Below, piece by piece: positions 47,366-57,087 of a DNA stretch of 64,000 nucleotides; the first letter of the stretch is position 1, and each line of letters begins with the position of its first letter. The notes beneath the pieces were generated by a model. The model had not been told where the DNA came from. It saw only the letters and a program-made list of their open reading frames with translations, and made no database searches. The position numbers and the translations under genes were made by a program. Source of the DNA: CAADGV01 sp040290295 (lineage in GTDB: Bacteria > Bacteroidota > Ignavibacteria > UBA10030 > UBA6906); assembly GCA_040290295.1 (NCBI GenBank), contig PSMW01000005.1:1-64000 (forward strand), read 5' to 3'.

Positions 47366-49561
47366 TTAATCCACAATGCGGAAGTCGATCTCGCGTCGTT
47401 CGGGATTGACCGACACGACTTGAACACGCACCTTGTTGCCGAGGCGATACACTCTGCCACGCGATCGTCCCTTCAACTGATAGCGCTTCTCGTCGAACAC
47501 ATAGTAATCATCCGAAAGGTCGCGCATCCGCACAAGCCCTTGGACGAGCAGATCGTTGATCTCGACGAAGATGCCGAAAGTGGTCACGCCGGCGATCACC
47601 CCGTCGAACTCGTCGCCGACGTGACGCTTCATGTATTCGACTTGCATGACCTTGACCGATTCGCGCTCGGCTTCGACAGCGAGTCGCTCGCGATCGGAGG
47701 ATTGCCGACAGATGATCGGCAGGCGACGAGCAAGCTCTGCGCGCCGCGCAGCGCTGATGCTTTTGCTGTACTCTTCCAACAGCCGATGCACCACCAAATC
47801 GGGATAGCGGCGGATGGGAGATGTGAAATGCGTGTAGTACTTGAAGCCGAGACCGAAATGGCCGATGTTCTTCTCGGAATATACCGCCTTTGCCATCGTG
47901 CGCAAGGCGACTTCGTTGATCACCGTTTCCACTTCGGTGCCCTTGACGCGGTCCAGCAAACGCTGGAGCGCCTTTGACGTGACGCCGTGCTTGACATCCA
48001 GTGCATACCCGAAATGCTTCACGAAATTGGCAAGATCCTCCAAGCGTGAAGGATCGGGTACATCGTGGACGCGGTAGATGAAGGGCTTGGCATGTTCCTC
48101 TCGCTTCACCTTGCCGATGTGTTGTGCGACCGTCTTGTTCGCCAACAGCATGCACTCCTCGATCAAGCGATGGGCGTCCAAGCGCACTTTCTTGATGATG
48201 GCAGAAGGGAAGCCCTGTGCGTCGAAGCGGAACTTCGCCTCGCCCGTATCGAAATCGATGCTGCCGGCTTGCTTGCGTTTCCGCGTCAGCACCTGCGTGA
48301 GCTTATGGAGGGGCAGCAGCATGTCGGCAAACTCGCCTTTGCGTTTTTCGAGGATCCCTTGGACTTCTTCGTACGCAAAGCGCCGCGCACTGCGGATCAC
48401 AGTCTTGACGATGCGATAGTCTTCCACCTGGCCGTCGGCACGCATGTCCATCAAAACGCTGAAGGTGAGACGATCGCAATGCGGCCGAAGACTGCAGAGA
48501 TCGTTGGACAAACGTTCGGGAAGCATCGGGATCACTTCGTTCACCAAATACACACTGGTGCCGCGCAGGAATGCTTCGGCATCCAGCGCGCTGCCTTCTC
48601 TCACGTAGTAACTTACGTCGGCAATGTGCACACCGAGTCGGATCCTTCCGTCGGCGAGGCGCTCGAAGGAAACCGCGTCGTCGAAATCTTTTGCATCTTC
48701 CGGATCGATCGTGACGCAGGGGAGATCGCGCAAATCCAAGCGGCGAGCGATCTCCTCTTGCGGAATCGTATCGGGAAATGCATCAGCTTCCGCTTCCACC
48801 GCGGGCGGAAAGCGCATCGGCAACCCGAAGCTCCGTGCAACACTCAGGACTTCGACGCGTGCATCGCCGGCACGTCCCAACACCTCAATGATGATTCCTT
48901 CAGGATTCTTCGCCGGATCGTCCCACGGCAACAATTGCACCACCACCTTGTCGCCCCGCTTGGCATCTTTGTCGTCATCCTTCGAGACGTACACATCGCG
49001 GAGAATATGCTCGTCGTCCGGCACGACGAAGAAGGCGTGCCTGCTCTCTTCCAACGTGCCGACGATCGTACTCGATCTTCGTTCCACCACTTCGACGATT
49101 TCTCCTTCCAAACGTTGGCGATCTTCGCTGCCCTTTCGCCGCAGCGGCCGCGCAAACAATGCCACCGCAACCTTATCGCCGTGCAACGCAGTGGACATGA
49201 ATTGCTCCGCGATATACACTTCTTCGTTGGTTCCCTCGATCGTCACGAATCCGAATCCGCGTTTGGTCGTGCTCAGGGTTCCGACAACGCGGTTGACCGG
49301 CGCTTTCCGCTTGCCGGCACCCTGCACTGCGGTCGCTGCTGCCCCGTACCGCACTCGCCCGCGCTCATCAACATCGATGATGGCTTTGCGATCCAAGTCT
49401 TCCACCACCTCACGGAGGGCTGCGTACTCCTCCTTGCTCTTGATGGAGAGATGATTGACGAGCTGTTTCAGAGTATATGATCGCGATGGATCGGACGAGA
49501 GGAAGGTGAGAAGGTTCTTTCGAAGATGTTTGATAGTGTGCTCCTGGAAATGAATGGTCAA
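47366..49561 (-). CDS. rnr: Ribonuclease R
   Basis: An intact 731-residue RNase R. N-terminal winged helix, cold-shock domains (VVGTLSTTKRGFGFVTIEG), RNB catalytic domain with the acidic cluster in TIDPEDAKDFDDAVSFERL and YTHFTSPIRRYPDLVVHRLL, and a C-terminal S1 domain (GVTTFGIFVEINDLLVQGLV). It degrades structured RNA 3' to 5'. Its start at 49561 overlaps the tamB stop by four bases (ATGA), so the two genes are translationally linked although functionally different. No Lys-rich tail is visible at the C-terminus. Confidence 0.97.
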   Translation of the reverse strand: MTIHFQEHTIKHLRKNLLTFLSSDPSRSYTLKQLVNHLSIKSKEEYAALREVVEDLDRKAIIDVDERGRVRYGAAATAVQGAGKRKAPVNRVVGTLSTTKRGFGFVTIEGTNEEVYIAEQFMSTALHGDKVAVALFARPLRRKGSEDRQRLEGEIVEVVERRSSTIVGTLEESRHAFFVVPDDEHILRDVYVSKDDDKDAKRGDKVVVQLLPWDDPAKNPEGIIIEVLGRAGDARVEVLSVARSFGLPMRFPPAVEAEADAFPDTIPQEEIARRLDLRDLPCVTIDPEDAKDFDDAVSFERLADGRIRLGVHIADVSYYVREGSALDAEAFLRGTSVYLVNEVIPMLPERLSNDLCSLRPHCDRLTFSVLMDMRADGQVEDYRIVKTVIRSARRFAYEEVQGILEKRKGEFADMLLPLHKLTQVLTRKRKQAGSIDFDTGEAKFRFDAQGFPSAIIKKVRLDAHRLIEECMLLANKTVAQHIGKVKREEHAKPFIYRVHDVPDPSRLEDLANFVKHFGYALDVKHGVTSKALQRLLDRVKGTEVETVINEVALRTMAKAVYSEKNIGHFGLGFKYYTHFTSPIRRYPDLVVHRLLEEYSKSISAARRAELARRLPIICRQSSDRERLAVEAERESVKVMQVEYMKRHVGDEFDGVIAGVTTFGIFVEINDLLVQGLVRMRDLSDDYYVFDEKRYQLKGRSRGRVYRLGNKVRVQVVSVNPERREIDFRIVD

Positions 49562-52500
49562 AATGAAAAACGATAGAAGAACCGGGCTGAGTTGATTTCC
49601 TTTCGTGTTTCGATGGAGCCGAACAGCGTCGAGGTATCGACGCGTCGTTCCAACTCGAACATGAAATTCCGCAACGACGGCTTATCGAAGATATCGCCGA
49701 ACGAATAAAGAATGCTGAAGTTCGCGTTGTTGATCGGATCCTCCAAGATCTTTCCGCCGTACCGCCAATAGCCTTTGAACGCCGTGCCGCCGAGGCGAAC
49801 ATCGGCGCTCTGCCTAAAGGAGCCGCCTCGCACGCTGGTATCGTAGCGCAGCTCGAAGGATTGGATGAATCCTGTTTTGGTGCGCAGAAATTCCGCCAGC
49901 GTACTCGTCAAGAGCGATGTTGCGCCGCCGACGAGGCCAGCGCCGACCGTCGGACCGATTTGCTCGGCAATGTTGTTGCGCTCGCCGGGCTTCAGCGGAA
50001 AGGTATTGGTGATGATGAACGTGAGTGCATCCGATTGCACGTCGCCCGACTTCGGACCGGCGCTGTAGGTTGCGTAATCCACGTCGTCGATCTTCATCGA
50101 GATCTCCGCCTTCGGCGCCATGCGTGTCCCGGTGATCTTATAGGTCACCACCACCTGCTCGGTGGCGGGGGGTTGCACCTGATCGTTGGTGCGCGTGCCG
50201 GCATAGGTGGCAGTGATGTTCAGTTCGGGGTTCAGCAGATCGCCGGCGTAGGTCATCGAGCCTTCGGCGTTGAACCGTTTGCCGTAAAAGGTGTACGACG
50301 CGCGCAGCACCTCGAGCGTGCCCACCCAATACCGCCCGTCTTCGGTGATCGCCACCCTGCCGGCGATATTTGCAACGAGTTCTTCGTTTGTGGCGGCGTT
50401 GAAAATCATGCGAACCTCGTTGTTGGTGCCGGCAAACTCCACGTTCAAATCGTACCGCAAGCCGTCCATGAACGAGGGTGCACGTAGAACGTTTGCTTCG
50501 CTCGCTTGTTCTGCTGTGCGTTGTGTGGAACCGAAATAGCGTGCTTCGACTGCGCGCAGGTCTTCTCGTCCGCGCGCCGTGTCGTCCATGAGGTGGAAGG
50601 GAATGAAGAACGTATCCTCCCGCGCACTGGCGGCAGTCGGCGGAAACACAAGGCTCGCGTTGCGTACCAAGACATCGCCTTTCAGCAACGAGTGCTCGAT
50701 ACTGCCCGTGAAACGCAGTCCGTTGCCTGCCACCTCGACCGGCAATTCGCCGTACACACCGAGCGTGGAGGTGCGAGTGTTCTTGTTCACCACCACCAAC
50801 TGTCCGGTGATGTCGACATGGAAGTCGGTCGGGATCAAATCGCGTAGCGCAGAATCTCCCTTCAGATGAATCTTGCCGATGCGTCCGGGGCTGTTGTCTT
50901 CATCGACGTTACGGATCACGACATCGAGGATGGTGATGCGTTCACCGTTGGGTTGGAATTGGCCGTCGAGTTTGTAGTACATGTTGTTAGGCTCGAACAG
51001 GAATCGGCAGTTGTCGACGCTCATCGTGCCGGCAAATTGCGGTCGCTGCGGCGAACCGCCGACACGCACGTCGGCTTTCAACGTGCCGGTCAGTTCGTTG
51101 AACGTCGGCACCAGCGGATCGAGAAGACTCATCTGCAAGCCTTCCGTTTTTATTTCGAAATCCATCGGCTCTTCGGGAAGCCGCTCTTCGACGCCTTTGA
51201 GTGCAAGACGAATCGGCAGCGTCCCGCGTACGGTCAGATCGGGAACGCCGTGCGCCGTGTCCGCACGATGATCGATCGTCACGTCCGCCGTTAAGCGTTC
51301 CTTGCTGTAGGCAAACGTGCCGCGTATGGCGCCGAAGAAAAAGCCGCGGAAATACACATCGCTCGCCTTGAGCGAGAGATCGTATGTCGGTGACGTGAGC
51401 GTTCCGCCCGCTCGCATCGCAACATCCAACCTCCCCTCGAAGCCCCGTTCATCCACGCGGCGCTCTTCTTTCCGTATGATGTATTTCAGGCTCTGCAAGT
51501 CGAGTTTTGTGCCTTGCATCGATGCCTCGATCCCTTCACCGGCGAACAACGTGCCGCTCAGTGCTACCACCTGCGAGTCGCGTCGCAACACGAACGAGGG
51601 AATGTGCATCGCGTTCTGGTTCACAGCAATAACCCAACCGTCGTCGGCAAGCCACCGAAAATCTTTGTAGGCGATGCTGAAGCGACTCAAAGTGAATTGC
51701 ACGCCGTCGTCCGTCACGCCCACGTGTCCGTTGGTGCGGAAATGATAATCCTGGTCGTAGTCGGCTTGAACAACGAAGCCTGCATATTCTTTATCGTAGA
51801 AGATACCGAACTGCAGCGTATCGAGTTTTGTACGATTGATGTGCATCCTGCCTGCGTCGACGCGAATGCGGAGTGTGAGTGAACTGAGTGGGGCATCGGG
51901 CATGAGGTCGTCGAAGCGCAATGTCGCCAGACCGTCTTGCACCAGCATGCCGGAATCGGCGCTCCCGTAGAAAAACTCTTTCACCTCCAGGCGCGCGTCG
52001 CCGGCGAGTGCAGCATAACTGCCGCGCAACGAACCGCTCAACATGCCAACGGCATCGAAGGCACGGTTAGCGGTGACGATCGAAAGTGGTTCGAGATTCT
52101 TGACGCGCAGCTCGTATGTCGCATTCAGCATCTTGTGCTGTGCTGCAAGGCGCGCACCAGACGCGCGCAGCGACTGTTCGTCCAACTCGGTGGCAAGCGA
52201 GGGATCGAGCACGTTCAATCGCTGTCCTAAAGCAAACCGCAGACTGTTCACCTCGTAGCGAATCAATCCTACCATATAATCCAAATCGAACTGACCCGTG
52301 ATCGAGAAGTCGGCAAGATCGGACGTGAGCACGATCGAACTGCGCGTTGGGTCGCGCTGGTTGATCTCCAAGCGAACGGCGCCGGAGTCGATCCGATACT
52401 CGCGATAGCGCGACGAAGAGAAGTCCAGCAACGCCGAGCAATTCACCTTCTCCCACTCCAAACCGGTCCCCTCGGCGTTGAGTCGCAGCGTGAGATCGCT

Positions 52501-54132
52501 CGTGTGGTAGGGATTGTCCAGCAGCTCAGCCAAATCGAGAGACGAAATCGTTCCGACGATCGTAAAACACGGCATGGGATTGGCAACGTCGTGGAGCGTT
52601 GCTTCGAGGTCCGTGCGCATCGAGCCAAGCGCAAGACGCACGACACCTTCGAGGTTTCCTCGGTTGGCGGTGACTATGATCGACGTCGGACCGATGCGCT
52701 GTGCACCGATGGAAGATGAATCAAGAAACACTCCTGCTCGAGCATCGAGCTTGTCGATCGCCGTTCCCGTGCCTACAACGTGAAGCGTACCGTTGAGCGA
52801 CGAAGCAAACTGATGGGCGCCCAGCAGCGCATCGAGATTCACGTTCTGCAGAACGACGTTGCCTTCATACGCCAACCCCGGCTCTCCGCCGATCGCAAGC
52901 TTGAACCCCGATGTGGTGATCGACCCTGCATCCGACTCGAGGGAGACATTCGTGACAAAACGCAGCGGCTCGCCTTCGAAATCGAACGACAGTTTTGCGT
53001 TGCCGATCGACGAGAAATCGGGCAGCGATAATCCCGGCATCAACGCTTGGACATCGGCGTAGGCAATAGTGCTCTCGCGGCACTTGATGTCCATCGCCAG
53101 TGCCTCCGGCGTGTGAAGATTGAACAACGTACCGGCAAGATGCACCTCGGAATTTCTTGTGCGGAGATCGATTTGCTGGATGCCGAGCCTTCCAAACTCT
53201 CCTTCGGCAACGATCTCGGCATTCACCTTTCCATCGAAGAAGGCAAGTTGAGGGATGAACCGTTGCAGTTCGTTCAGGTCAAGATCGGACGCCCGCAGTG
53301 AAAGCCCCACAAGCTTGCGCTGCAACTCCGTCAGTTCGATTCCCTCCAACAGATCGATACCCTTCATCGACGCCGAGAGATTCAGATGCGAGCGCGCTGT
53401 GCGGATCGTGAGATTGTTCACGGATGCGTCATGATCGGTCAGGCGAACATCGCCGGAACAGTGTTGGAGATGAACAGGAGGACGATCGGATACAAACCCG
53501 ATCTGCGCAATGTGGGCACGCTTCTCCTTCGGCGCAATCAGCACCGATGTAACAAGCAGATCGAGCGAGTGGAGATGGAAATCATGATACTCGACCTCGA
53601 ACCCTCTTTCGGTTACATGATCGGATGCAGCCAGAGCGGCAGAATCGATGAGCCGCAAGGAACCTTCTTTGATTTCGAAGCGGTCGAGTTTGATGGGCCA
53701 ATCGAACGTGGAGGGCGACTCCTCGGGTTTCGGGCGCGTCATGCGCTCGAAATTCCAAATGCCGTCGATGCCGCGCACGAGTGCGACGCGGGGGCGGACG
53801 AGAGCAAGATGACTCACGGTGATACGCTTGGAGGGAATTTGGAAGAGATCGTACCGCAGCACCACTCGCTCCACTTGCAGCAGCGGCTCGCCACGCACAA
53901 AAATGGAGACCGAATCGATGGAAAACCCGGTCACGAGGTTTCCGCGGATCTCGCCAAGAGACACGTCGGCATCGAGCAGAGTATCGAGCCGGCTGAGCGC
54001 GAACGAACGCAGATGATCGCGAAAGAATTGGGTCTGACTCACGCCTGCGATGAGACCCACCAACACAAAGATGCCTGCGCCGACAAGGGCAAGCCATTTG
54101 AAAAACTTCTTCACGGCACGTTCCCGCAGCAA
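49558..54132 (-). CDS. tamB: TamB-like translocation and assembly module protein
   Basis: A 1524-residue TamB/DUF490 homologue, which bridges inner and outer membranes and aids phospholipid transport and outer-membrane protein assembly. One N-terminal transmembrane helix (WLALVGAGIFVLVGLIAGV) is followed by a very long beta-strand-rich periplasmic domain, ending with FIITNTFPLKPGERNNIAEQ, RTKTGFIQSFELRYDT and a terminal NARFFYRFSF-type strand. No frameshift or stop in 4.5 kb. The start could be at the first Met or at VKKFFKWLALV. No TamA is next to it, but the peptidase-MA/BamA-like gene lies 2.3 kb downstream beyond rnr. The rfaE genes lie upstream. Confidence 0.9.
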   Translation of the reverse strand: MLRERAVKKFFKWLALVGAGIFVLVGLIAGVSQTQFFRDHLRSFALSRLDTLLDADVSLGEIRGNLVTGFSIDSVSIFVRGEPLLQVERVVLRYDLFQIPSKRITVSHLALVRPRVALVRGIDGIWNFERMTRPKPEESPSTFDWPIKLDRFEIKEGSLRLIDSAALAASDHVTERGFEVEYHDFHLHSLDLLVTSVLIAPKEKRAHIAQIGFVSDRPPVHLQHCSGDVRLTDHDASVNNLTIRTARSHLNLSASMKGIDLLEGIELTELQRKLVGLSLRASDLDLNELQRFIPQLAFFDGKVNAEIVAEGEFGRLGIQQIDLRTRNSEVHLAGTLFNLHTPEALAMDIKCRESTIAYADVQALMPGLSLPDFSSIGNAKLSFDFEGEPLRFVTNVSLESDAGSITTSGFKLAIGGEPGLAYEGNVVLQNVNLDALLGAHQFASSLNGTLHVVGTGTAIDKLDARAGVFLDSSSIGAQRIGPTSIIVTANRGNLEGVVRLALGSMRTDLEATLHDVANPMPCFTIVGTISSLDLAELLDNPYHTSDLTLRLNAEGTGLEWEKVNCSALLDFSSSRYREYRIDSGAVRLEINQRDPTRSSIVLTSDLADFSITGQFDLDYMVGLIRYEVNSLRFALGQRLNVLDPSLATELDEQSLRASGARLAAQHKMLNATYELRVKNLEPLSIVTANRAFDAVGMLSGSLRGSYAALAGDARLEVKEFFYGSADSGMLVQDGLATLRFDDLMPDAPLSSLTLRIRVDAGRMHINRTKLDTLQFGIFYDKEYAGFVVQADYDQDYHFRTNGHVGVTDDGVQFTLSRFSIAYKDFRWLADDGWVIAVNQNAMHIPSFVLRRDSQVVALSGTLFAGEGIEASMQGTKLDLQSLKYIIRKEERRVDERGFEGRLDVAMRAGGTLTSPTYDLSLKASDVYFRGFFFGAIRGTFAYSKERLTADVTIDHRADTAHGVPDLTVRGTLPIRLALKGVEERLPEEPMDFEIKTEGLQMSLLDPLVPTFNELTGTLKADVRVGGSPQRPQFAGTMSVDNCRFLFEPNNMYYKLDGQFQPNGERITILDVVIRNVDEDNSPGRIGKIHLKGDSALRDLIPTDFHVDITGQLVVVNKNTRTSTLGVYGELPVEVAGNGLRFTGSIEHSLLKGDVLVRNASLVFPPTAASAREDTFFIPFHLMDDTARGREDLRAVEARYFGSTQRTAEQASEANVLRAPSFMDGLRYDLNVEFAGTNNEVRMIFNAATNEELVANIAGRVAITEDGRYWVGTLEVLRASYTFYGKRFNAEGSMTYAGDLLNPELNITATYAGTRTNDQVQPPATEQVVVTYKITGTRMAPKAEISMKIDDVDYATYSAGPKSGDVQSDALTFIITNTFPLKPGERNNIAEQIGPTVGAGLVGGATSLLTSTLAEFLRTKTGFIQSFELRYDTSVRGGSFRQSADVRLGGTAFKGYWRYGGKILEDPINNANFSILYSFGDIFDKPSLRNFMFELERRVDTSTLFGSIETRKEINSARFFYRFSF

Positions 54133-54181
54133 GACGTCATGAATGAATTGTCGGGGGAGCAGGAACGAAGTCCTGCGACAC

Positions 54182-54658
54182 TCATCGGTACGCCTCGAGT
54201 ACCCGCTGAATGACGTTGCTTGTCGAACGACCCGGCGTCAAACGAATCGTCTTCACGACACCGCCATGGTGTTCGACAATATCCTTCCCCACAATAGCCT
54301 CGACCTTCCAATCCGCTCCCTTCACTAAAATATCAGGAATCAGCGCAGCAATCAACCGCTCGGGCGTGTCCTCATCGAAAAAGCAGATGTAATCCACCGC
54401 CGCGAGAGCACCAAGCACGGCAGCCCTATCGACTGCTGGGTTGATCGGTCGCTGTGGGCCTTTGATGCGGCGGATGGAGGCATCGGTGTTCAATCCTACA
54501 ATCAGCACATCACCCAATGCTTTCGCCTTGGCGAGATATTCGACGTGCCCACGATGGAGGATATCGAACGTCCCGTTGGTAAAAACAACTTTTTTCTTGC
54601 GACGACGAAGTTGCTCGCGCACCTTGCGCAAGGCGCGCAGCGAAAGAACTTTCTTCAT
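54182..54658 (-). CDS. rfaE2: D-glycero-beta-D-manno-heptose 1-phosphate adenylyltransferase
   Basis: A 158-residue nucleotidyltransferase with the cytidylyltransferase-like fold. The HxGH motif is in VFTNGTFDILHRGHVEYLAK; LIVGLNTDASIRRIKGP and ILVKGADWKVEAIVGKDIVE follow, and the end has TIRLTPGRSTSNVIQR. It joins heptose-1-phosphate to ATP giving ADP-heptose for the LPS core. It is a separate protein here, unlike the fused E. coli HldE. Its start at 54658 shares one base with the stop of rfaE1 (TGATG). Confidence 0.94.
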   Translation of the reverse strand: MKKVLSLRALRKVREQLRRRKKKVVFTNGTFDILHRGHVEYLAKAKALGDVLIVGLNTDASIRRIKGPQRPINPAVDRAAVLGALAAVDYICFFDEDTPERLIAALIPDILVKGADWKVEAIVGKDIVEHHGGVVKTIRLTPGRSTSNVIQRVLEAYR

Positions 54659-55672
54659 CAGGCACGCCCGTTCTTCGAGAAGCGAAGCGCTGCTTCGACC
54701 AATTCCGCTGGTGTAATCGGAACGATGCCGACGGCGCCCACCACCACGCTCGCGGCACAGTTCGCCAACGTTGCCGCTTCGTGAATGGTTGCGCCGCTTG
54801 CCAGCGCCATCGTCAGGGTGGAGACGACCGTATCGCCTGCACCAGAAACATCTTGAACGTTCACCGCCTNNNNNNNNNNNNNNNNNNNNNNNNNNNNNNN
54901 NNNNNNNNNNNNNNNNNNNNNNNNNNNNNNNNNNNNNNNNNNNNNNNNNNNNNNNNNNNNNNNNNNNNNNNNNNNNNNNNNNNNNNNNNNNNNNNNNNNN
55001 GGCCACCGATTTCAATCTGCCGCCGATCGCTTCTTCGACTTCGCGCCGATTCGGTTTGAAGACGGTAACGTGCTTATACTCGAGAAAGTTGTTGAACTTC
55101 GGATCGACGGTAACAATCTTGCTGTACTTACGCGCCACGGCGATCAGTTCGTGGATGACGTCTTTAGTGACCACGCCTTTGTTGTAGTCCTCGATGATGA
55201 TCGCGTCCAGTTCGTGGATGTTGTACTTCACGGCGTCGATGATCATGTGGCGGATGTGCTCGGGGCAATCGGCTTTCGATTCGTTGTCGATGCGGACCAC
55301 GTGCTGGGCGTGGGCAATGACGCGCGTCTTGATGGTTGTCGGTCGCGAAGCATCCGTGACGATGCCTTTCGACGGAAGATTACGCTCTTTCAAAATCTCG
55401 ATGAACACCTGTCCGGGATGATCGTTTCCGATGAGACCCACGAGCATCGGCTCGCCGCCGAGCATTTGGATATTGTTGGCGACGTTGGCGGCTCCTCCCA
55501 AACGTACTTGCTCTTCCACCACCTCGACAACGGGAACCGGTGCTTCAGGGGAAATGCGACCTACCGTCCCCCAATAGTACCGATCGACCATCAAATCGCC
55601 GACCACGGCAATCTTCTTGTTCTTGAAAGTTTCCAAAAGCTGCTGCAGACGGCTTTCGGTAAATGTGACCAT
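54658..55672 (-). CDS. rfaE1: Heptose 7-phosphate kinase (PfkB family), gap inside
   Basis: The kinase half of heptose activation. N-terminal VVGDLMVDRYYWGTVGRISP, ANVANNIQMLGGEPMLVGLI, then KVNPKF-like TVDPKFNNFLEYKHVTVFKP are visible, and after the gap the PfkB active-site motif DVSGAGDTVVSTLTMALA with the catalytic Asp. The 131 N at 54870-55000 replace about 44 codons, which fits the family. It is about 338 codons including the gap. It forms an operon with rfaE2 (TGATG overlap). Phosphorylates sedoheptulose-derived heptose 7-phosphate to the 1,7-bisphosphate for ADP-heptose. Confidence 0.93.
54870..55000. other. Scaffold gap of 131 N inside rfaE1
   Basis: Unresolved bases within the PfkB kinase. 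The missing stretch matches the size expected between the MIVTLGEKG-type region and the active-site motif. Confidence 0.95.
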
Positions 55673-55768
55673 AGGTCGCTCTCCGATGAAGATGTCAGAA
55701 TGTGCGAAAATATAGAGATGAGCACTCCGAGAAGCAATGAAGGGTGCGAACCCGAAAAAGTGAATCCT

Positions 55769-56332
55769 CTACTTCAAAAGCTGTGATATTCTTCTCACGA
55801 TCTCATCCACCGTCAACCCGATTTTCTTCTCATCGGTGTGCACGGTCAGTTGGGCTTGCGCATAGAGCGGTTCACGAGCTGCGAAGAGTTGCGCAACACG
55901 CTCGCGCAATTCTTCCTGCGCCAGAGGCGCACCATCGTTCCCTGCGAGCACGGGGCGGTCGGTCTTGTGCTGGAGACGCTTGAATAACTGCGATGGCGAT
56001 GAGTACAGGTACACAAGGATTCCCGACTGCTTGATCAGTTCGAACGTGTCGGGATTGACCACCGAGCCTCCACCGAGCGAAACGACATGATGGTCGCGTT
56101 GGCTCAATTCACGAACGACGTTCTGCTCCACTTCACGAAAGAATCGCTCTCCCTCTTCCCGAAAAATCTCGTTCACACTTTTGCCCACACGAGCTTCGAT
56201 TAATCGATCGACATCGGCGTAAGCATAGCCGAGTGTGTTCGCGAGAATCGGTCCAATGGTGCTCTTGCCACATCCCATGAAACCGGTCAGATAGATAAGA
56301 TGCTTGCGTTTGAACGTTCCGTCATGCATCAT
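55769..56332 (-). CDS. aroK: Shikimate kinase
   Basis: A 187-residue kinase of the aromatic amino acid pathway. Walker A is in YLTGFMGCGKSTIGPILAN, the shikimate-binding acidic pair in YADVDRLIEARVGKSVNEIF, then FREEGERFFREVE and HVVSLGGGSVVNPD. The RPVLAG motif and LAAREPLYA-like FAAREPLYAQA are present. Start at 56332 or 56329 (MMHDGTFKRKHL); it overlaps the stop of the upstream methyltransferase gene. The open extension to 56377 would lie within that gene and is less likely. Confidence 0.94.
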   Translation of the reverse strand: MMHDGTFKRKHLIYLTGFMGCGKSTIGPILANTLGYAYADVDRLIEARVGKSVNEIFREEGERFFREVEQNVVRELSQRDHHVVSLGGGSVVNPDTFELIKQSGILVYLYSSPSQLFKRLQHKTDRPVLAGNDGAPLAQEELRERVAQLFAAREPLYAQAQLTVHTDEKKIGLTVDEIVRRISQLLK

Positions 56333-57087
56333 CGACGAATCTCGACACGATTGATCATGCACATTCTTTTGTCCCACACCACAGGGCGCTGAACCGTCGA
56401 GAGGCGAAACTTTTGCCGATCGAGTTCAGCGAAAAAATCCCTTCCGATGGTACGATCCGGTTCGGTCAGAACCGCATACCCGTCGCTTCGCAGGAGTGTC
56501 CACAACGCTTCACTCAATGCGGAAAAACTCCCTCGTTCGTACACTACATCGGCACCTATGATCAGATCAAACGGTGATATCGAAGGCAAGTGCCGCCAAT
56601 CGAGCTGGAAGAAACGAATCCGGGATTGTGCCTCAGGAGAAAGATTCGCCGCCACATTGCAAGCGGCAAAGGCAAGTGCGTCGGCATCGTAATCCGAGAA
56701 GGTGACCTCCGCTCCCGCCGTAGCCGCAGCAATACCGGCAAGCCCAAGACCACAGCCCAACTCCAACACCCGCTTGCCTCCAAGCTCGGCTTCCTCCAGA
56801 CACCAACGCGCAAGTTCGATGGAAGAATGCCAGAGATCCGCCCAGTACGGAAGGCGCTCATCGTGTGCAAACATTTCCGGCGTGATGCGCTCCAGCAGGA
56901 CGTTGCTGTCGCATACTTTCAACAGGCGGAACATCGTTCGTGCAATGCACACGTTCTGAACGGTGAGATCGAATCGGTGAGACAGCGATGCGCGAAGCGA
57001 TGCAGCGCGCTCCGGAAGCAGAGAACCTCCCTCGATGCACAAGGCTTCAGAAGGCAACCACGACGCCGAGTTGGAAGATGATGCCAT
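56329..57087 (-). CDS. Class I SAM-dependent methyltransferase, lysine-methyltransferase-like
   Basis: A protein of about 252 residues with the METTL21/NNMT-like methyltransferase fold. The SAM-binding motif is GKRVLELGCGLGLAGIAAAT; DYDADALAFAACNVAANL, WRHLPSISPFDLIIGADVVY and AVLTEPDRTIGRDFF follow. YWADLWHSSIELARW before the SAM motif is typical. The start is uncertain: 57087 overlaps the preceding gene by 41 bases and has no clear ribosome-binding site; a start at an internal Met or near LTVQNVCIARTM is possible. Its stop overlaps the aroK start. The substrate is unknown. Confidence 0.8.
   Translation of the reverse strand: MASSSNSASWLPSEALCIEGGSLLPERAASLRASLSHRFDLTVQNVCIARTMFRLLKVCDSNVLLERITPEMFAHDERLPYWADLWHSSIELARWCLEEAELGGKRVLELGCGLGLAGIAAATAGAEVTFSDYDADALAFAACNVAANLSPEAQSRIRFFQLDWRHLPSISPFDLIIGADVVYERGSFSALSEALWTLLRSDGYAVLTEPDRTIGRDFFAELDRQKFRLSTVQRPVVWDKRMCMINRVEIRR

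Noticed and set aside
48065..49480. 471-codon plus-strand open frame opposite rnr
   Set aside because: Antisense to an intact RNase R gene, no ribosome-binding site and no recognisable domain.
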